DNA of 64,000 nucleotides from Helichrysum umbraculigerum (lineage: Eukaryota > Streptophyta > Magnoliopsida > Asterales > Asteraceae), in assembly GCA_949592205.1 (NCBI GenBank), contig CATIUR010000004.1:64887837-64951836 (forward strand), in the 5' to 3' direction. Below, in pieces: positions 42,274 through 53,977 of this stretch (positions are counted from its first letter, which is position 1; every line of letters starts with the position of its first letter). The notes under the pieces were generated by a model. The model searched no databases, had not been told where the DNA came from, and was given only the letters and a program-made list of their open reading frames with translations. Made by a program: the position numbers and the translations under genes.

Positions 42274-45200
42274 TGTGACACCCCCAAATTTAATGATTTG
42301 CGGAAGCGAGTTTTGGGTGCCACTAATCAAATATCAAAACACCAAAGTACAAGCAAACGACTCTAAATGAGACGTTTTAGAAAATACATTACATTACAAT
42401 ACGTTACCAAAAGTAGTACAAGGTTTTAAGTTATAAGTAGTACATCATTAGCGAGTTCGCAAAGTTATTCAAAAGATTTTAAACACATAATCAAGGTACA
42501 AAAGATAATGCCAATAAAATCTTCAAGTGTTTATGCATGCGACTCGTACTAGCCTAGCATACCCTGCGGCCATCCTACTGTTGCTGAGTGCCTGAGAATA
42601 CATCACTAAAAAGGTCAACCAAAAGGTTGGTGAATCTCACAGGTTTGTATTATACAGTAATAAGCAGTTTTGCGTAAATCAATAAGTAAATCATCACAAT
42701 AAGTAAAACAGTAAAGTATAATTGTACAATAGTAGTAAATCGGTAACCAAGTATTTCATAAGTACAGTAAGGTCGGTATAGTCGGTCATGTCATGAGCCA
42801 TCATAGTCGAAGCTTAACATGTCTGTAATTTGCCCCCGTGAGCACTAATCCAAAAATACTCATATAAAACGAATAAGAAACGCCTGTTTATACTAGTGCG
42901 GTTCGTGGTGGCGCTACCACCCCAGGCGGGGATTGTCAGTCCCATATGGATCCATATACTAAAATTCGCGCTTATCGTATAATTGACGACTATGATTCAG
43001 AGGACTTCATTGGATTAAAAGTAAACTCATGCTATTCAGTAAGGTAATACGTCGGTAAGTAAGTAAATCAGTAACACAATACATTTGTATATGTATTCAA
43101 ATCAGTAAGCAATTTAGTCAGTAAAACAATACATTTGTATATGTATAAAGTCAGTAAGTAAATAAGTCTGTAAAATAATACATTTGTATATGTATTAAAG
43201 TCGGTAGAATAATACATTTTGTAATTGTATTAAAGTCGGTAGAATAATACATTTTGTAATTGTATTAAAGTCGGTAGAATAATATATTTTGTAATTGTAT
43301 TAGTAATTCAAGTAATTTTGATAAACAATCACTTTTCATAAACATGTACATACAGTAAACAAGTAATATCAGTAATTAAATACATTTAGTAAACAAGTGA
43401 TGCATCTCCCCCAAAGTAAAACAGTAAAAAGGGGCAGTGAGACTCACCTGTAGAGCAAGCAACCCTAAAGTGCGCGTGTGTACCAACGTAATCTCCTAAT
43501 GTCCTATACACACGATATTATATAATTGTAAGTGTACGTTTAATAAATTATTCGTTGCACGTAAGTATATATATCGATATACTTATTAGTTGAATATATA
43601 TATTCTTATATATATTACTTGTCGTCCTTGAATATATGTATATATATACATATAATTGTAGTTGTCTTTTCAAAAACATAATTTGTTTGTTACGAATGTT
43701 GATTTCGTATATATATATATATTTAGTTATCGTAAATTTATACATATACGTATATACATACCAAAACATAGTTTGTATAAAAGTATTTTTATCCGTTCTA
43801 AATGTTTTCCATATCATTTAATGACTCTCTGTATAGTTACTACGCGTTCAAACCATTATGCACCTAGTTTTCCATTATGCACCTAGTTCAAACCATTATG
43901 CACCTAGTTTTCCATTATGCACCTAGTTTTTCTATTATGCACATACTGTAAATTAGGGTCCTGGAGGTTGCTAATGAATCAATTTGCAATTTGATTTCAT
44001 ATTAAGTTCATATATGTTGTCATTTACAAGATATACGTATTAATATTGGTTTGTATGACGTATTCGTATTATAAAATTACACAAGTCAGGTCAGACATCA
44101 AATTAGACATCACAAGTATTGCATTTAATTATTTGATTATCATTATTTATTATGATTATTATTATAAATATTGTTATTATTATTAATCACAAAAGCAACA
44201 GCAGCATATATATACATGTACGCCACGCTTGGAAACAAGAACCAAATTCTTGTAATGAGTTTGGTTTTTATCAAATCATCATCATCACCAACAATTTCAT
44301 TCTTGCTTAGTTTTGATTAGCTTTTGTTTTCACTCTTTCACAATACAAAGTATGTAATAATTTTAGACTACAAATTTACAAACGAAATTTAATAACAGAA
44401 GTTAAAGATTTTAGGTCCTTACAAAAGAAGTAGAGGAGCCGATGATGATGATGTTGCGATAATGATGAAGAAGATGATGAGTTTATTGTTAAAATTTTAT
44501 GATGATAGAACAACTTGTTATTGCTTGTGGCCTTTGCTTTTTCTTCTGGTTCACTCGATCACACACACACAGGGAGCAAAAGAGATGTAGTTGGAAATGA
44601 ATTATTGGAGTTGAAGAGTAGGTGTATATATAAAATGATTTTTGCTCCATTTTTCAAATGGAAGTAAGGGGTAACCAGATTATGTCGCCCAGATATTTTC
44701 ACAAGTGGTAATTGTTTGAGTTTTTAACCCGTTAATTTCGGGTACGGGTATAATTAGTTGTACACCGGGTACAAATTAATTGAACGTTAGCTTAAATTTT
44801 ATTTTAAACTTAATAATGGCTAATTATAAATGTGAAATACTTTACTGAAATAATCATTAAAATTATTTAAAGTATTTATGTGATATGTTTTATTGGGTGC
44901 CAAATTTCAGTTGAATTTCGAGATAATATTTTGAAGTAATCTTCCAAATACTAAAACAGTAATGAGAAAATAAATACTTTTAGAATTTTGACCTCTAGGC
45001 ACGTTGTGTAATTGTTTCTGTTCGAAATATAATACACTTTATGTTTTCAGTATTAAAAGTGTCTTTAAATTTTCTGTTGAGTAAATAATTACTATCCTCA
45101 CCAATAATATATTATTTAGAAAAGTTTTGCATAACGTTTGTATTTTAGTTCACGCGTTCTTTTAGATTCGTATGTACAAGATTATTAAATAATCTTTTCA

Positions 45201-45321
45201 TGTTACATATATACATTTATATATGTAATACTTGTATCCTTTGGTATTGAGCGTATATCATACGCGAGATAAAAGTTTAAATTTGGCGCGAAATTTGGGT
45301 CATTTTTGACCGGGTGTCACA
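42274..45321 (-). repeat. Right LTR (5' LTR in element sense), 3048 bp
   Basis: Same as 35314-38361 in every part compared. In element sense it starts TGTGACACCCGGTC (ends at 45321) and ends GGGGGTGTCACA (42274). Confidence 0.95.
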
Positions 45322-45326
45322 TTATA
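45322..45326. repeat. Target duplication TTATA (right)
   Basis: Exact copy of 35309-35313; it also supplies the codons by which the transposase frame resumes. Confidence 0.92.
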
Positions 45327-45972
45327 TGACTTGCTTCAAAAAGCTGATGAGCCATTATGGCAAGGTTGTTCAAAACTCTCACAGCTGTCTACTACTGCTA
45401 GGCTATTAAACATTAAGTTAGAGTCTCATATGTCAGAGAAAACATTTGATGCCATGTTACAATTGTTCAAAGATGCATTACCGCCTGACAATAAGTTGGT
45501 TAGAACTTTTTATGAAACAAAGAAGTATGCAGCAGATTTGGGTCTCCCATGTGAAAAAATTCAATGTTGTATTAACGGATGTATGTTATACTGGCGTGAA
45601 GATAATGATAGAACAACTTGCAAATTTTGCGACCATCCTCGATATAAACCAAGAAAGAGAGGTGTGAAAAAGAGCAAAACTGAAATACCACATCGGGTTA
45701 TGCATTATTTTCCTCTCACACCTAGGTTACAGAGGTTGTATGCGTCTAAAGTCACGGCCAAGCATATGAGGTGGCACGATGAGCATGATCGTACGGATGG
45801 TGTCATGGCGCACCCCTCTGATGCTGAGGCATGGAAGCATTTTGATCGCACGAACCCTTCTTTTGCATTAGAGACACTCAATGTAAGGTTAGGATTATGT
45901 ACAGATGGATTTCAACCATTTGAAAGGAGAAGGTTCTTCAACTCACACGGGAGGGTCAATATCATATGTTGA
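45322..45972 (+). pseudogene. tnp2-like CACTA transposase, continuation (truncated)
   Basis: Continues in frame from 35313. It reads WYRED-like CCINGCMLYWRED, CKFCDHPRYKPR, then the Transposase_21-type block FPLTPRLQRLYAS, MRWHDEH, HPSDAEAWKHFDRTNPSF, RLGLCTDGFQPF. Right after QPF (about 45925) the family sequence stops: the catalytic core and C-terminus are deleted, and the frame runs into tnpA-like sequence in the wrong frame, ending at 45972. Confidence 0.88.
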
Positions 45973-45988
45973 GCATGCACAGAGACTT
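45930..45988 (+). pseudogene. tnpA-like gene, exon remnant A
   Basis: In the frame GSSTHTGGSISYVEHAQRL, ending at a donor CTT|GTAAGT (45988/45989). The THTGGS...EHAxRL pattern is the start of the plant transposase (Ptta/En/Spm, Transposase_24) domain. It joins in phase 0 to exon B. Confidence 0.75.
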
Positions 45989-47228
45989 GTAAGTTTTTAT
46001 GCTATCTTCATTACTACAATCTTATTTTTTTAGATAATATTTGTTCGGCAGTGGGTAATAGATAATTGGGGCCTTTGTAGTCTATTAATTTGGTGCTTTA
46101 ATTGACATTATGTTGGTTTTCAAGTTTTAAATCTACGTCCATCAGGTGAGCTGCAATCTTTTAGTTGCAGCTAAAGTGTTCATGCTTGTTTAGGAAATAG
46201 CCTAATGAAAGAAATTTGTTACAGATTCCATTTGAACAACCTTTGTGAGAGACAAAGAGATGTAAGATGAAAATTATAGGTAGCACCAACACAAATATAT
46301 AACACAAGATATTATGTGTGAACTGATGACAACTTGGTTTTTGGTTTGATGGTACCAAGCGAGATATATAAGTTAAAAGTCTACTGAGATTTATGCCCTT
46401 CATGATAATCCTTTTTGTTTTCTTTATTTACCATTCCAAAATATTACAACGATTACTCGTTTACTAATTATTGCTAAATGTGTGATGCCTATTTTATGCT
46501 AAGTTGCTGGTGTTTTGGGAACTACTTAGTGATTATTGTTTGAAGTCAAAGTGTCAAACAACTATTAATCAGTCTTTGGCACAAAGATTTGGTTGCATTT
46601 TTTGTGCATATGATATTTTCCCTATTGATATTCATATATGTGTGCTGCTATTATACGTTCGACACTGCTGGTGGTTTAGGAACCAAGTTAGTGATTATTA
46701 CTTTATTAGTTATAATCAAACGGCTGGAAATCAGTGTTTGGCGTTGGAATTTGGCTGCACCTTTGGTGCAGCTATTTACTCTAAATGTAGGGATACATTA
46801 CATGAAATGGTATGCTGCTGGAGAAATTAGAGGGCTGATGTGCTTTCTTTCCATTAGCCATAGATAACTTTACTCATTAAGCTATGCTTCTCGTTTTAGT
46901 TTAATTGCCATGACCTTTACAAATGTTATCATTTATTTATCTAAAAGATTACTTTATGTTGACAAAAGAAACTGGGTACTAACATATCACTTTTAAAAAT
47001 GACTTCATTTTCATTTAACATGATGTTACTTTTTTTAATATATTTTCTTACTAAGTAGATGTAATTGTCTAGTTGGATCAAGTCAAATTATCTTTGTAAT
47101 TCACTAGCCTGCTTCTGTTTCTTGTTGGTGTAGTAAATGTACTTCAATGTATGTGAGTATTTAAGCTGTATAGTTATATATTGCTACATAATTCTTACCA
47201 GTCTCTTATTTTCTTAATATTGGTGTAG
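45989..47228 (+). other. tnpA-like intron with internal repeat
   Basis: AT-rich. An imperfect tandem copy of about 162 bp: TGCTGGTGTTTTGGGAAC at 46505 and TGCTGGTGGTTTAGGAACC at 46667, both followed by AGTGATTATT and AATCAGT-TTTGGC. ORFs here (46504-46867) are not recognised and lie in the intron. Confidence 0.55.
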
Positions 47229-47336
47229 GAATCCACACTAAATCGTCCACCTACTCCTTTTGAATTGTTTCTGCATACTCATACTAAGGGAAATGACAAG
47301 CACACTTTTATTAACGAGAGATCAAAAGCAATCAAT
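47229..47336 (+). pseudogene. tnpA-like gene, exon remnant B
   Basis: 36 codons between TGTAG|GAA and AAT|GTAAGT: ESTLNRPPTPFELFLHTHTK then TFINERSKAIN. The FxxTHTK...FxNERSK block is the core of the Transposase_24 domain. Both splice sites are canonical and in phase 0. Confidence 0.8.
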
Positions 47337-47414
47337 GTAAGTTTTAATTTCTAGATTTTACAATATCCTTGTTAATAATTCAGATTAATGATATTTGTCT
47401 GTGCATACTTATAG

Positions 47415-47882
47415 GATAACATGTTGCGTTTGAGGAGAGAACGTCAAACCAATCTTGCCAATCCCTCATCTGCTGCTGCTACCGAGTCCCAACAGAATAC
47501 AGAATCATCACTTTATTATGAGGCAGTCGGTGGCAAAAGGAAAAGAGGAGTGTATGGAACTGGCTCAAAAGTCGCTGACTATTATTTGAATGCAAATACT
47601 AATTCTCCTGCTACAACATCCAATGATAAGGCCGATGAAGACTGGAAAAGCAAGTACTTAACAACGGAGAGGCGCCTCAGAAAGTTATCAAAGAAAATTG
47701 GTACAATAAATCAAACTCTTGAGACTGTGTGCAATCACATTGGTATTCCTGTTCCAGATTTTGATGATGAGAGTGAAGATGGTGGTCAAGAGGAAAATGA
47801 TGAAGATGCTCATCAAATTGTAAGTACTAGTCATCCAGAGAAAGGTGGAAGTAACGAAGATACCAACCATGGTGATATCTAG
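47415..47882 (+). pseudogene. tnpA-like gene, last exon
   Basis: 155 codons after ATAG|GAT: DNMLRLRRERQTN, then LYYEAVGGKRKRGVYGTGS, a charged helix (WKSKYLTTERRLRKLSKKI) and an acidic tail. The YxxxxGGxKRGRxYGxGS block is typical of the C-terminus of plant Transposase_24 proteins. Intact as an exon, but the gene has lost its 5' part by deletion. Confidence 0.8.
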
Positions 47883-48126
47883 ACTTTATGAAGCAATTAG
47901 TTTCTCAGTTTTATGTTATGCTTATTGAATTACTTTTAAGACACTTTAGTTTGATGGTTTGGGACTTTTGATTAGTAATGTTTGTGTTTCTTCGTAGATT
48001 TAGCTTTAATAACCGAATGGTGTTCTATATTAGTATCACGTTTTCTAATTCAGTGTCCAATGTTTGATTCTATAGTTTTGCTATATGATTTAGAATGAAT
48101 ATATATATATATATATATATATATAA

Positions 48127-48675
48127 TTGAGGGAATTTTGCCCACAAATTTAGCCATAATACATTAGTCACGAATCTACCCACAAATTTTTATGTTAAAT
48201 TCAAATTAATCACCCATGACTTTTACACACTCTAAAATTATCATGGGTAAATTACAAATAATTACCCACGATTTATACACACGGTTACATCCGAGGTTAA
48301 CTTCAGCCACGATTTATTCTAGGTAATATCACAAATATTTACCCATGACTTTTACCCATGACTTTTACCCATAACTATATCAGTGGATAACTTTACCCAC
48401 AGATTTCTCACGACTACATCTCTTGGTAATTTTCGTGGTCATATGTAAAATCCCACAACATATTTACCCACGAACGTAACACGATCACCCACTAATAGTG
48501 TTGTGGGCAAAATTGCCCACAGATTGAATTTTTCGTGGATAAACATTTAGCCTCGAAGGGTTTACCCATGTACTTGTGTTTGTGGGTAATCCGTGTGTAT
48601 TTGCTCATTACCCACGAATTTAGGTCCGTTACCCACGAATTCGGTCCGTGGGTGATCGGATGGATTCTTGTAGTG
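48127..48675. repeat. CACTA 3' subterminal repeats
   Basis: Repeated ACCCACGA / GTGGGTAA words (for example 48178, 48357, 48467, 48618, 48640), ending in TTCTTGTAGTG. They mirror the 5' region. An (AT)n run precedes it at about 48097-48124. Confidence 0.75.
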
Positions 48676-50193
48676 ATGCTTGTATAGTTGTTAGTTAATA
48701 CTTAATTCATGATTATAATCTAAGCATAACATTTGATTGAAGAAATTGATTATGTGTTCTTGAGGCTTATGATGATTACTATGATCATGATGGGTTATAT
48801 GATGAAATCATGATGATTGATATGAAATTGAAGCTTGTAATGATGAAATAATTGTTAGTTGATGCTTAAATGATGATTAGAATCTAAGCCCTAACCTTGA
48901 AATGAAGAAAATGATATATGATCATTAATAAAGTTCATGGGTTTAGTTGATTATCCTATAATCAAAGCTTTTAAGCTTGTGTTATTAATGTATAATTGAT
49001 AATTGTTGTTAATGAAGATAGTATGGTTGATTAATGATGATGCTTAATATCATTCAAGATAAAATATGTAAGTGATTAAGTGTTCAAGAGGTGTTCTTGA
49101 GAATATGTTGATTATGAGGTGTTCGATGAATTATTGATGTTTGAGGTTAATAACCTTGGTAATGATTTAACCATATTGATTAGTAATAATTATGTTAAAG
49201 TACAATAAGTAAGTGAATGATGTTATCCATATTGAGACAAGTGACTAACTTGTGTTATTCTGTTGTATTATCAGATATGGAGAAGACTCAGTGACATTAG
49301 ACTACTGACTGGACAACTGAGGTGTCGGTGAGTGGATCTTTAATCCTCAGTATGATTTAGTTGTAACATGTTTTGTTACAACAAGTAAACGTATTATTAC
49401 TGCTTTTGGTTTGCCATGATGATTTTGGTTTAATAGTAATAATACTGTTAATAGACTGTTTAGTCTGATATGTTGATCTGGTTGAATATGTGAATATGTG
49501 ATCACTTGATATTTGGCCTTCGGGCATCAGTGTATTAAGGTCAGCAAGATGTTGGGCTTGGTTACTATTGTTAGACGACAGGAATTTCCTTGTACTTATC
49601 GTTAACAGGAAATTAGGTCGTATGAGATTAGTACCAAGCTATCGGTCTATTCTGTATTGGCCATACAGATTGACGGTAAGTGTTCTTTGAGAAGGTTTCC
49701 TCAAGAGCCACCGATCCTCATTAATGTGTTGTGTTATAGAGATGTTATCTCATTAATATTATGTGTTTATTGTTAGTATTCTTGGCTGAAGGTTTCCCCA
49801 AGAACCATCGATCTACTGTGATGTTTTTGTTTACGATTATTTATTGTAAACAGAGTTGTTAAACTAAGTTGGACTGTTTATTAGTTATTCACTCACTTAG
49901 CTTTGAGCTAATCCCTCACATTAACACTTCTTGCAGGTTAAGGATTTCGTATCGGGTGGGTAAGAAGTTGGACTGGATGGAATGTTTGACAATCTAGCGT
50001 CAACTCTGATATATATTTTGATAAGAAAATGATGAAATTACATAACACCTCGTGTGGTATTATTGTTGTTGTAATATTGGGTATCAAGTTTTGAAAATAA
50101 ATTTATGTACATTTTATAGGATATATGTTTTAAATATACGCTTCCGAGTCAAAATCATTATTATAATGGTTTAGTAAAATGAGGGGTGTTATA
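48676..50193 (+). repeat. 5' LTR of the chromovirus-like element, second part
   Basis: Resumes after the CACTA with the ATG duplication. Ends GAGGGGTGTTATA, three bases before the PBS. The terminal TA instead of CA looks like a single C-to-T change. It contains many TGATGA/ATTGAT words and short repeats (AAGGTTTCCTCAAGAGCC at 49695 and AAGGTTTCCCCAAGAACC at 49791). Confidence 0.65.
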
Positions 50194-50196
50194 AGT

Positions 50197-50213
50197 TGGT
50201 ATCAGGGCATAGG
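50197..50213 (+). other. Primer binding site (Met type)
   Basis: TGGTATCAGGGCATAGG, close to the initiator tRNA-Met type TGGTATCAGAGC with one change. It supports reading 32595-50193 as one plus-strand 5' LTR. Confidence 0.7.
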
Positions 50214-51813
50214 TTTGGGTGAATTGTACATTGTAAGATGTTCAATCCCAAACCTAGATTTGTGTCAAGTCAAACATTCCAGGGTGTGGGATTAGTGGTT
50301 GTATGAGAAAGTGGTTATTAAATGTGTACTAACCTATAACAAGTTGCAAGATTGTTGTTTTGGTTGCAGAGACAGAGGAATATGAGGAACCGAATGGTAT
50401 TCTCAATGATTCCTCGATACTCGTGGGCCTAAGTGTATCAGGTAATTTTCGATAAGCTTGTTGAATCTAAATAAGCTTGAATTGATTACTTTTCTATGAC
50501 ATGATTAATAGTAAAGTAAATTGAGTCAGACTGATATGAATCCCCAGTTGTGAGTCATTGATGATTATTACTTGTTAATATGATGATAGGAATATTAATG
50601 AGTAATTCTGCATGAACTTGAAATGACATGATAAGTGTTGTGTTGTGTAGACACATTGTTGAATAAGGTGTAATAGTTGTATTATGTGAATTTAAGTATG
50701 TCTACAATATAAAATTAAGTATGAAATCGGTTGTATGAATTGAGTATGTGGAATTTACTTGCTCTTGTGAAATAATGATTTTGGGAGCAATATGATTAAG
50801 TGTAGTAGTAAATCTTGATAAAACAAAGTTGATATGACTCACTATAATGAAATTAATGAGATATAGATATATCTCAATGGATGTGATTTAGAGTCATGTT
50901 GCTGTTTAATCTAAAAAAAAGTGTCCATTGATTGGAATGTATGTCTTTGACTAGGAAAAGTCAAAGTTGAAATTGGTAGAGTCAAATTGTGTAATGACTA
51001 TGTTTAAAAAAAGTGATAAAAGTGGGTAGATGTTTATATTGTTAGCATTGATCATGATTGTGGTCGAATTATGATCTAGGTATTAAAAGTGGTAAAATAA
51101 GAAAGTCAAAGTTGAAAACTTGTTATAATTGGTGTAAATATGATGGTTTTATATGAAATTGGTGTTTTAAAGTTATAATATGACACCAATAGTAAAAATG
51201 AAGTTGTTTGACTTGGTAAAGTCAAAGTAATGTGAAATGGGCGTTGGAATAGTAATCATATGGGTTGAGACCCAAATGGGTTGTTAAAATGCCCGAATGG
51301 GTCACTTATTGGTTAAAAGGTTAAATGTTTGGTGCTTCAAGTAGAATGAGTGTTAAAGTTACTTTAAGACTTACATATAGTGAAAATGTGTGTTGAAAGT
51401 GTTTTGAGTAGTCAATGTGGTTATTTTTGGTAAAAAGTGTCCAATTGGACCCTTAAACGGGTCAACGAGTCAAAACATGATAGAATGGGTATACGAGGGT
51501 GATGAATATGCCCACACGTCACAAATGTATATAGAAACATGTTGGCAAATGGTGGAAGTCAGAAACCAAGCCATTTGAAATTTGACGTGTCACCAAAAAA
51601 TAAGTTAAAATGGTCCAAAATGAGTCGTACGTCCGTTTTCTCGTAAAACGTGTAAATTGAAAAATTGGAAAAATGGAAAGTTGCATTTTGATTATATGAA
51701 GGTGCCCGTAAAATTTCAGACCCTAACTCTTTACGGTTTGTGAGATATGCGAGTTTGAATTTTGGAAAATTGCATTAAAGTTTGCTGGTGCAGAATTTGC
51801 TGTGCAGGCATGG

Positions 51814-52013
51814 GACCCGACGGGTCAGGTAGTGGACCCGGCGGCTGGAGAGGTTGACCCGGCGGCTTGGGACCATGACCCGGCTGCTCCTCTGACCTTT
51901 AAACGGGGGAATTTTTCTGTTGCACAAAAACTCAATGTACCCGGTGGCTTGGGTGTAGAACCCGGCGGTTTGACCCTGTGAGCCGGCGGGTCCACCCTAT
52001 AAGCCGGCGGCTT
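51814..52013 (+). repeat. Array of eight CCGGCGG palindromes at exactly 21 bp
   Basis: Units start at 51814, 51835, 51856, 51877, then 51938, 51959, 51980 and 52001: two groups of four at exactly 21 bp, with a 61-bp gap (about three periods). Examples are GACCCGACGGGTC and AAGCCGGCGGCTT (6-bp arms round one base). Other units are half-matched. The array is GC-rich in AT-rich surroundings. Confidence 0.88.
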
Positions 52014-52110
52014 GTGGTTCTTTCATGTGAAAAATAATTTTTTTAAGTTTTTCGACGTTCGACGTAATGTTTGACGTAGAAATTTCCGTTAAATAATTTC
52101 GGTGTCAGAA

Positions 52111-52567
52111 TAAGACGAAATTTACTAGTCTCCTCCATTTGATCCTTAACCCCTTATAAACGTAGAAGGAACCGAAAGTTTTATGTATTTCCGATTTAAT
52201 TCCCGTGAAATTCATTGACAATTATATATATCAATCGTCCAAGTCAAGATTTCCCATGAAATACGCACAAAACCCGACTCTTCCAGCTTGTTTTGTATAT
52301 ATTCGTGATGTATGACGATATATATGTATATCAAACCAATAACACGCAACCTAACAAAAGTGATTGATTCTTTTGGCACACAATGTATAAAAAGCAAACC
52401 AAACAATTGGCTTTTCATAACAATAAAAATAAGATTACTAACATTACGATGCTCAAGTCTATATATCTCTATAACACAACTAATTAAACAAATGGTCATT
52501 ACTACAAAACAGAGGTTAATAGACCTTTCTGCATATATTAATTCAAAATCATATATATATATATATA
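52111..52567. other. Intergenic
   Basis: AT-rich, no gene seen; (AT) run at 52551-52566 against the foldback MITE. Confidence 0.4.
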
Positions 52568-52826
52568 GGGTTTATTGTTTCAAATTGTATTATACTTTAT
52601 ATCCTTTACTATAGTATGGGGTGTACTTTCAAAACTTTTATTGTATTTTGTGAACTTGTCAATTCCGTCTATTGTATGTACACACTCCTTTTTTTGGCAT
52701 TCTATTGTATATTTCCTCATACATACAATAGAATGCCAAAAAACAAAAGGACGGAATTGACAACTTCAATACATATAATAGAACAAATGAAAGTTTGTGT
52801 CATAATGCACTTGAAACAATAAAGCC
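52568..52826. repeat. Foldback MITE, copy 3
   Basis: Left end GGGTTTATTGTTTCAAATTG, right end TTGAAACAATAAAGCC. The centre folds through TTTTTTGGCATTCTATTG and CAATAGAATGCCAAAAAA. Same family as 3658-3915 and 56078-56358. Confidence 0.7.
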
Positions 52827-53015
52827 ATATATATGTGGATAAAAGTTGAAAACACGACGGTGAAGTGGAACAAAACTGAAAGTTTTACAAAAAGGGATAA
52901 AAACTGAAAGTTTATTGTGTTTTAAACGACATTTAAGCCTTTTTTTTTTTAATAAAGGAAGTTCAGAAATGAATTTTCTATACATTAAAAAATAATGCAA
53001 ATTATTTTGTTACTC

Positions 53016-53311
53016 CGTATCTACATCTACATTACATATAATGCATCTCCACCATATCTTAATTTGGTACTCAACACATGGAAAAGATAATATTACCATT
53101 GACTTATTTATAACATTTCAATTAATACCACTATCCCATTATCTATTATTTTTAATTACTACTTATTCACCACTACCTACACTTTTCATCCATCAAATAT
53201 TAAATCTACCCACTAAAGTCTTTTTTGATTAGTTAAATATCAAAGTAGACACTTATAATGGGACATCCCAAAATTGTAATGTTGACATTTAAAATGGGAC
53301 GGATGGAGTAC
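53016..53311. repeat. Stowaway/mariner-like MITE (one clear end)
   Basis: The right end, read on the minus strand, is TACTCCATCCGTCCCATTTT then AAATGTC, the well-known CTCCGTCCCA terminal motif of plant mariner-type MITEs. The left end (TACTCCGTATC) matches only for about 8 bases. Confidence 0.5.
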
Positions 53312-53368
53312 AATATGTTTTTATTTTCAAACATTCACTCGCACCTCCATCAACCGTCACCACTTTCA

Positions 53369-53396
53369 CCGCTGCATTGCGCGGGTATTGTGCTAG
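53369..53396 (+). mobile_element. Helitron 3' end
   Basis: CCGCTGCATTGCGCGG (short stem) followed by GTATTGTG and CTAG at 53393-53396, then T. This is the usual plant Helitron 3' terminus. Its 5' end was not found; the MITE at 53016-53311 may sit inside it. Confidence 0.55.
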
Positions 53397-53977
53397 TAAA
53401 ACTAAGTTCATGAAAAATGAATTTGAAGTATTGAATCTTGTGGGGTCAAATCATCAAATGTGATTCCGCATTAGTAAGAATATTAAGATGTGATTTTAAC
53501 ACCAAAACTCAATTCAAATAAATAAACGGAATGGTCGATGATTCACTTGAACTGCAACGGTTAAATTTCTGTTTGAAACCCTTACGTATTTATGCTAATT
53601 AATCAAATTGAGCTACCTTTAGCATTATAAGTAGAAAGTTAATTAACGCTGTTAAGTTTTGTTTGAAACCTGTAACCACTTGTTATTGAATTGCTTATGG
53701 ATTTTTGGTGTACTTAATTGATGATATTGAACTTCTCGTAAATTGGCTACAATAATAGGTGTCATTCTGTGCGTGCCACATCGATGTACTCATGGTAACC
53801 GAACTCATATGGGATTTAAAGGCTGCACACGCGAGAAGTTACTATGTTCTACCAAATCATATTCGGAGCCAAAGTCTTTTATGGATGACTCAAAATAATT
53901 ATCACATATACACATGTTTTCAATATTCATTAGGAAATAATAACTAACAATATTGCAAATCTTAAACGATATAAACA
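53397..53977. other. 3' flank of LRK10-like gene copy 2
   Basis: No gene seen. AT-rich; must contain the 3' UTR and poly(A) signal of the minus-strand kinase gene (for example TTATTT/ATTATT words near 53935). Confidence 0.4.

Larger units (their letters stand above)
35314..45321 (-). mobile_element. Gag-only (TR-GAG type) Tekay-like LTR retroelement, 10,008 bp
   Basis: Two 3048-bp LTRs (35314-38361 and 42274-45321) with TG...CA ends and a TTATA duplication. Orientation is minus: the PBS for initiator tRNA-Met lies beside the right LTR and the PPT beside the left. The interior, only 3912 bp, has a gag gene and a second zinc-knuckle ORF but no protease, RT, RNase H or integrase, so it must borrow enzymes from a relative. 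The LTR ends and 3' UTR match the element at 1-2944. The LTRs look identical, so the insertion is recent. Confidence 0.93.
33223..48675 (+). mobile_element. CACTA (En/Spm-type) DNA transposon, split and internally deleted
   Basis: The termini are CACTACAAGAA and TTCTTGTAGTG, with an ATG target duplication. After the LTR insertion at 35314-45321 is discounted, the element is about 5.4 kb. It carries the start of a tnp2-like transposase gene, then the end of a tnpA-like gene. Both ends have many TACCCAC/GTGGGTA words, the usual subterminal binding sites. It cannot encode a working transposase. Confidence 0.92.
50194..52110 (+). mobile_element. Non-coding interior of the chromovirus-like element (truncated)
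   Basis: No gag or pol reading found in about 1.9 kb after the PBS. It contains a strongly phased palindrome array near its right end (51814-52013). The element's right part and 3' LTR are missing, and the right border is a guess. It may be a large non-coding derivative, or a second unrecognised element may begin within it. Confidence 0.45.

Noticed and set aside
46504..46867. ORFs of 108 and 92 codons within the CACTA
   Set aside because: They overlap in two frames over an intron repeat and match no known domain.
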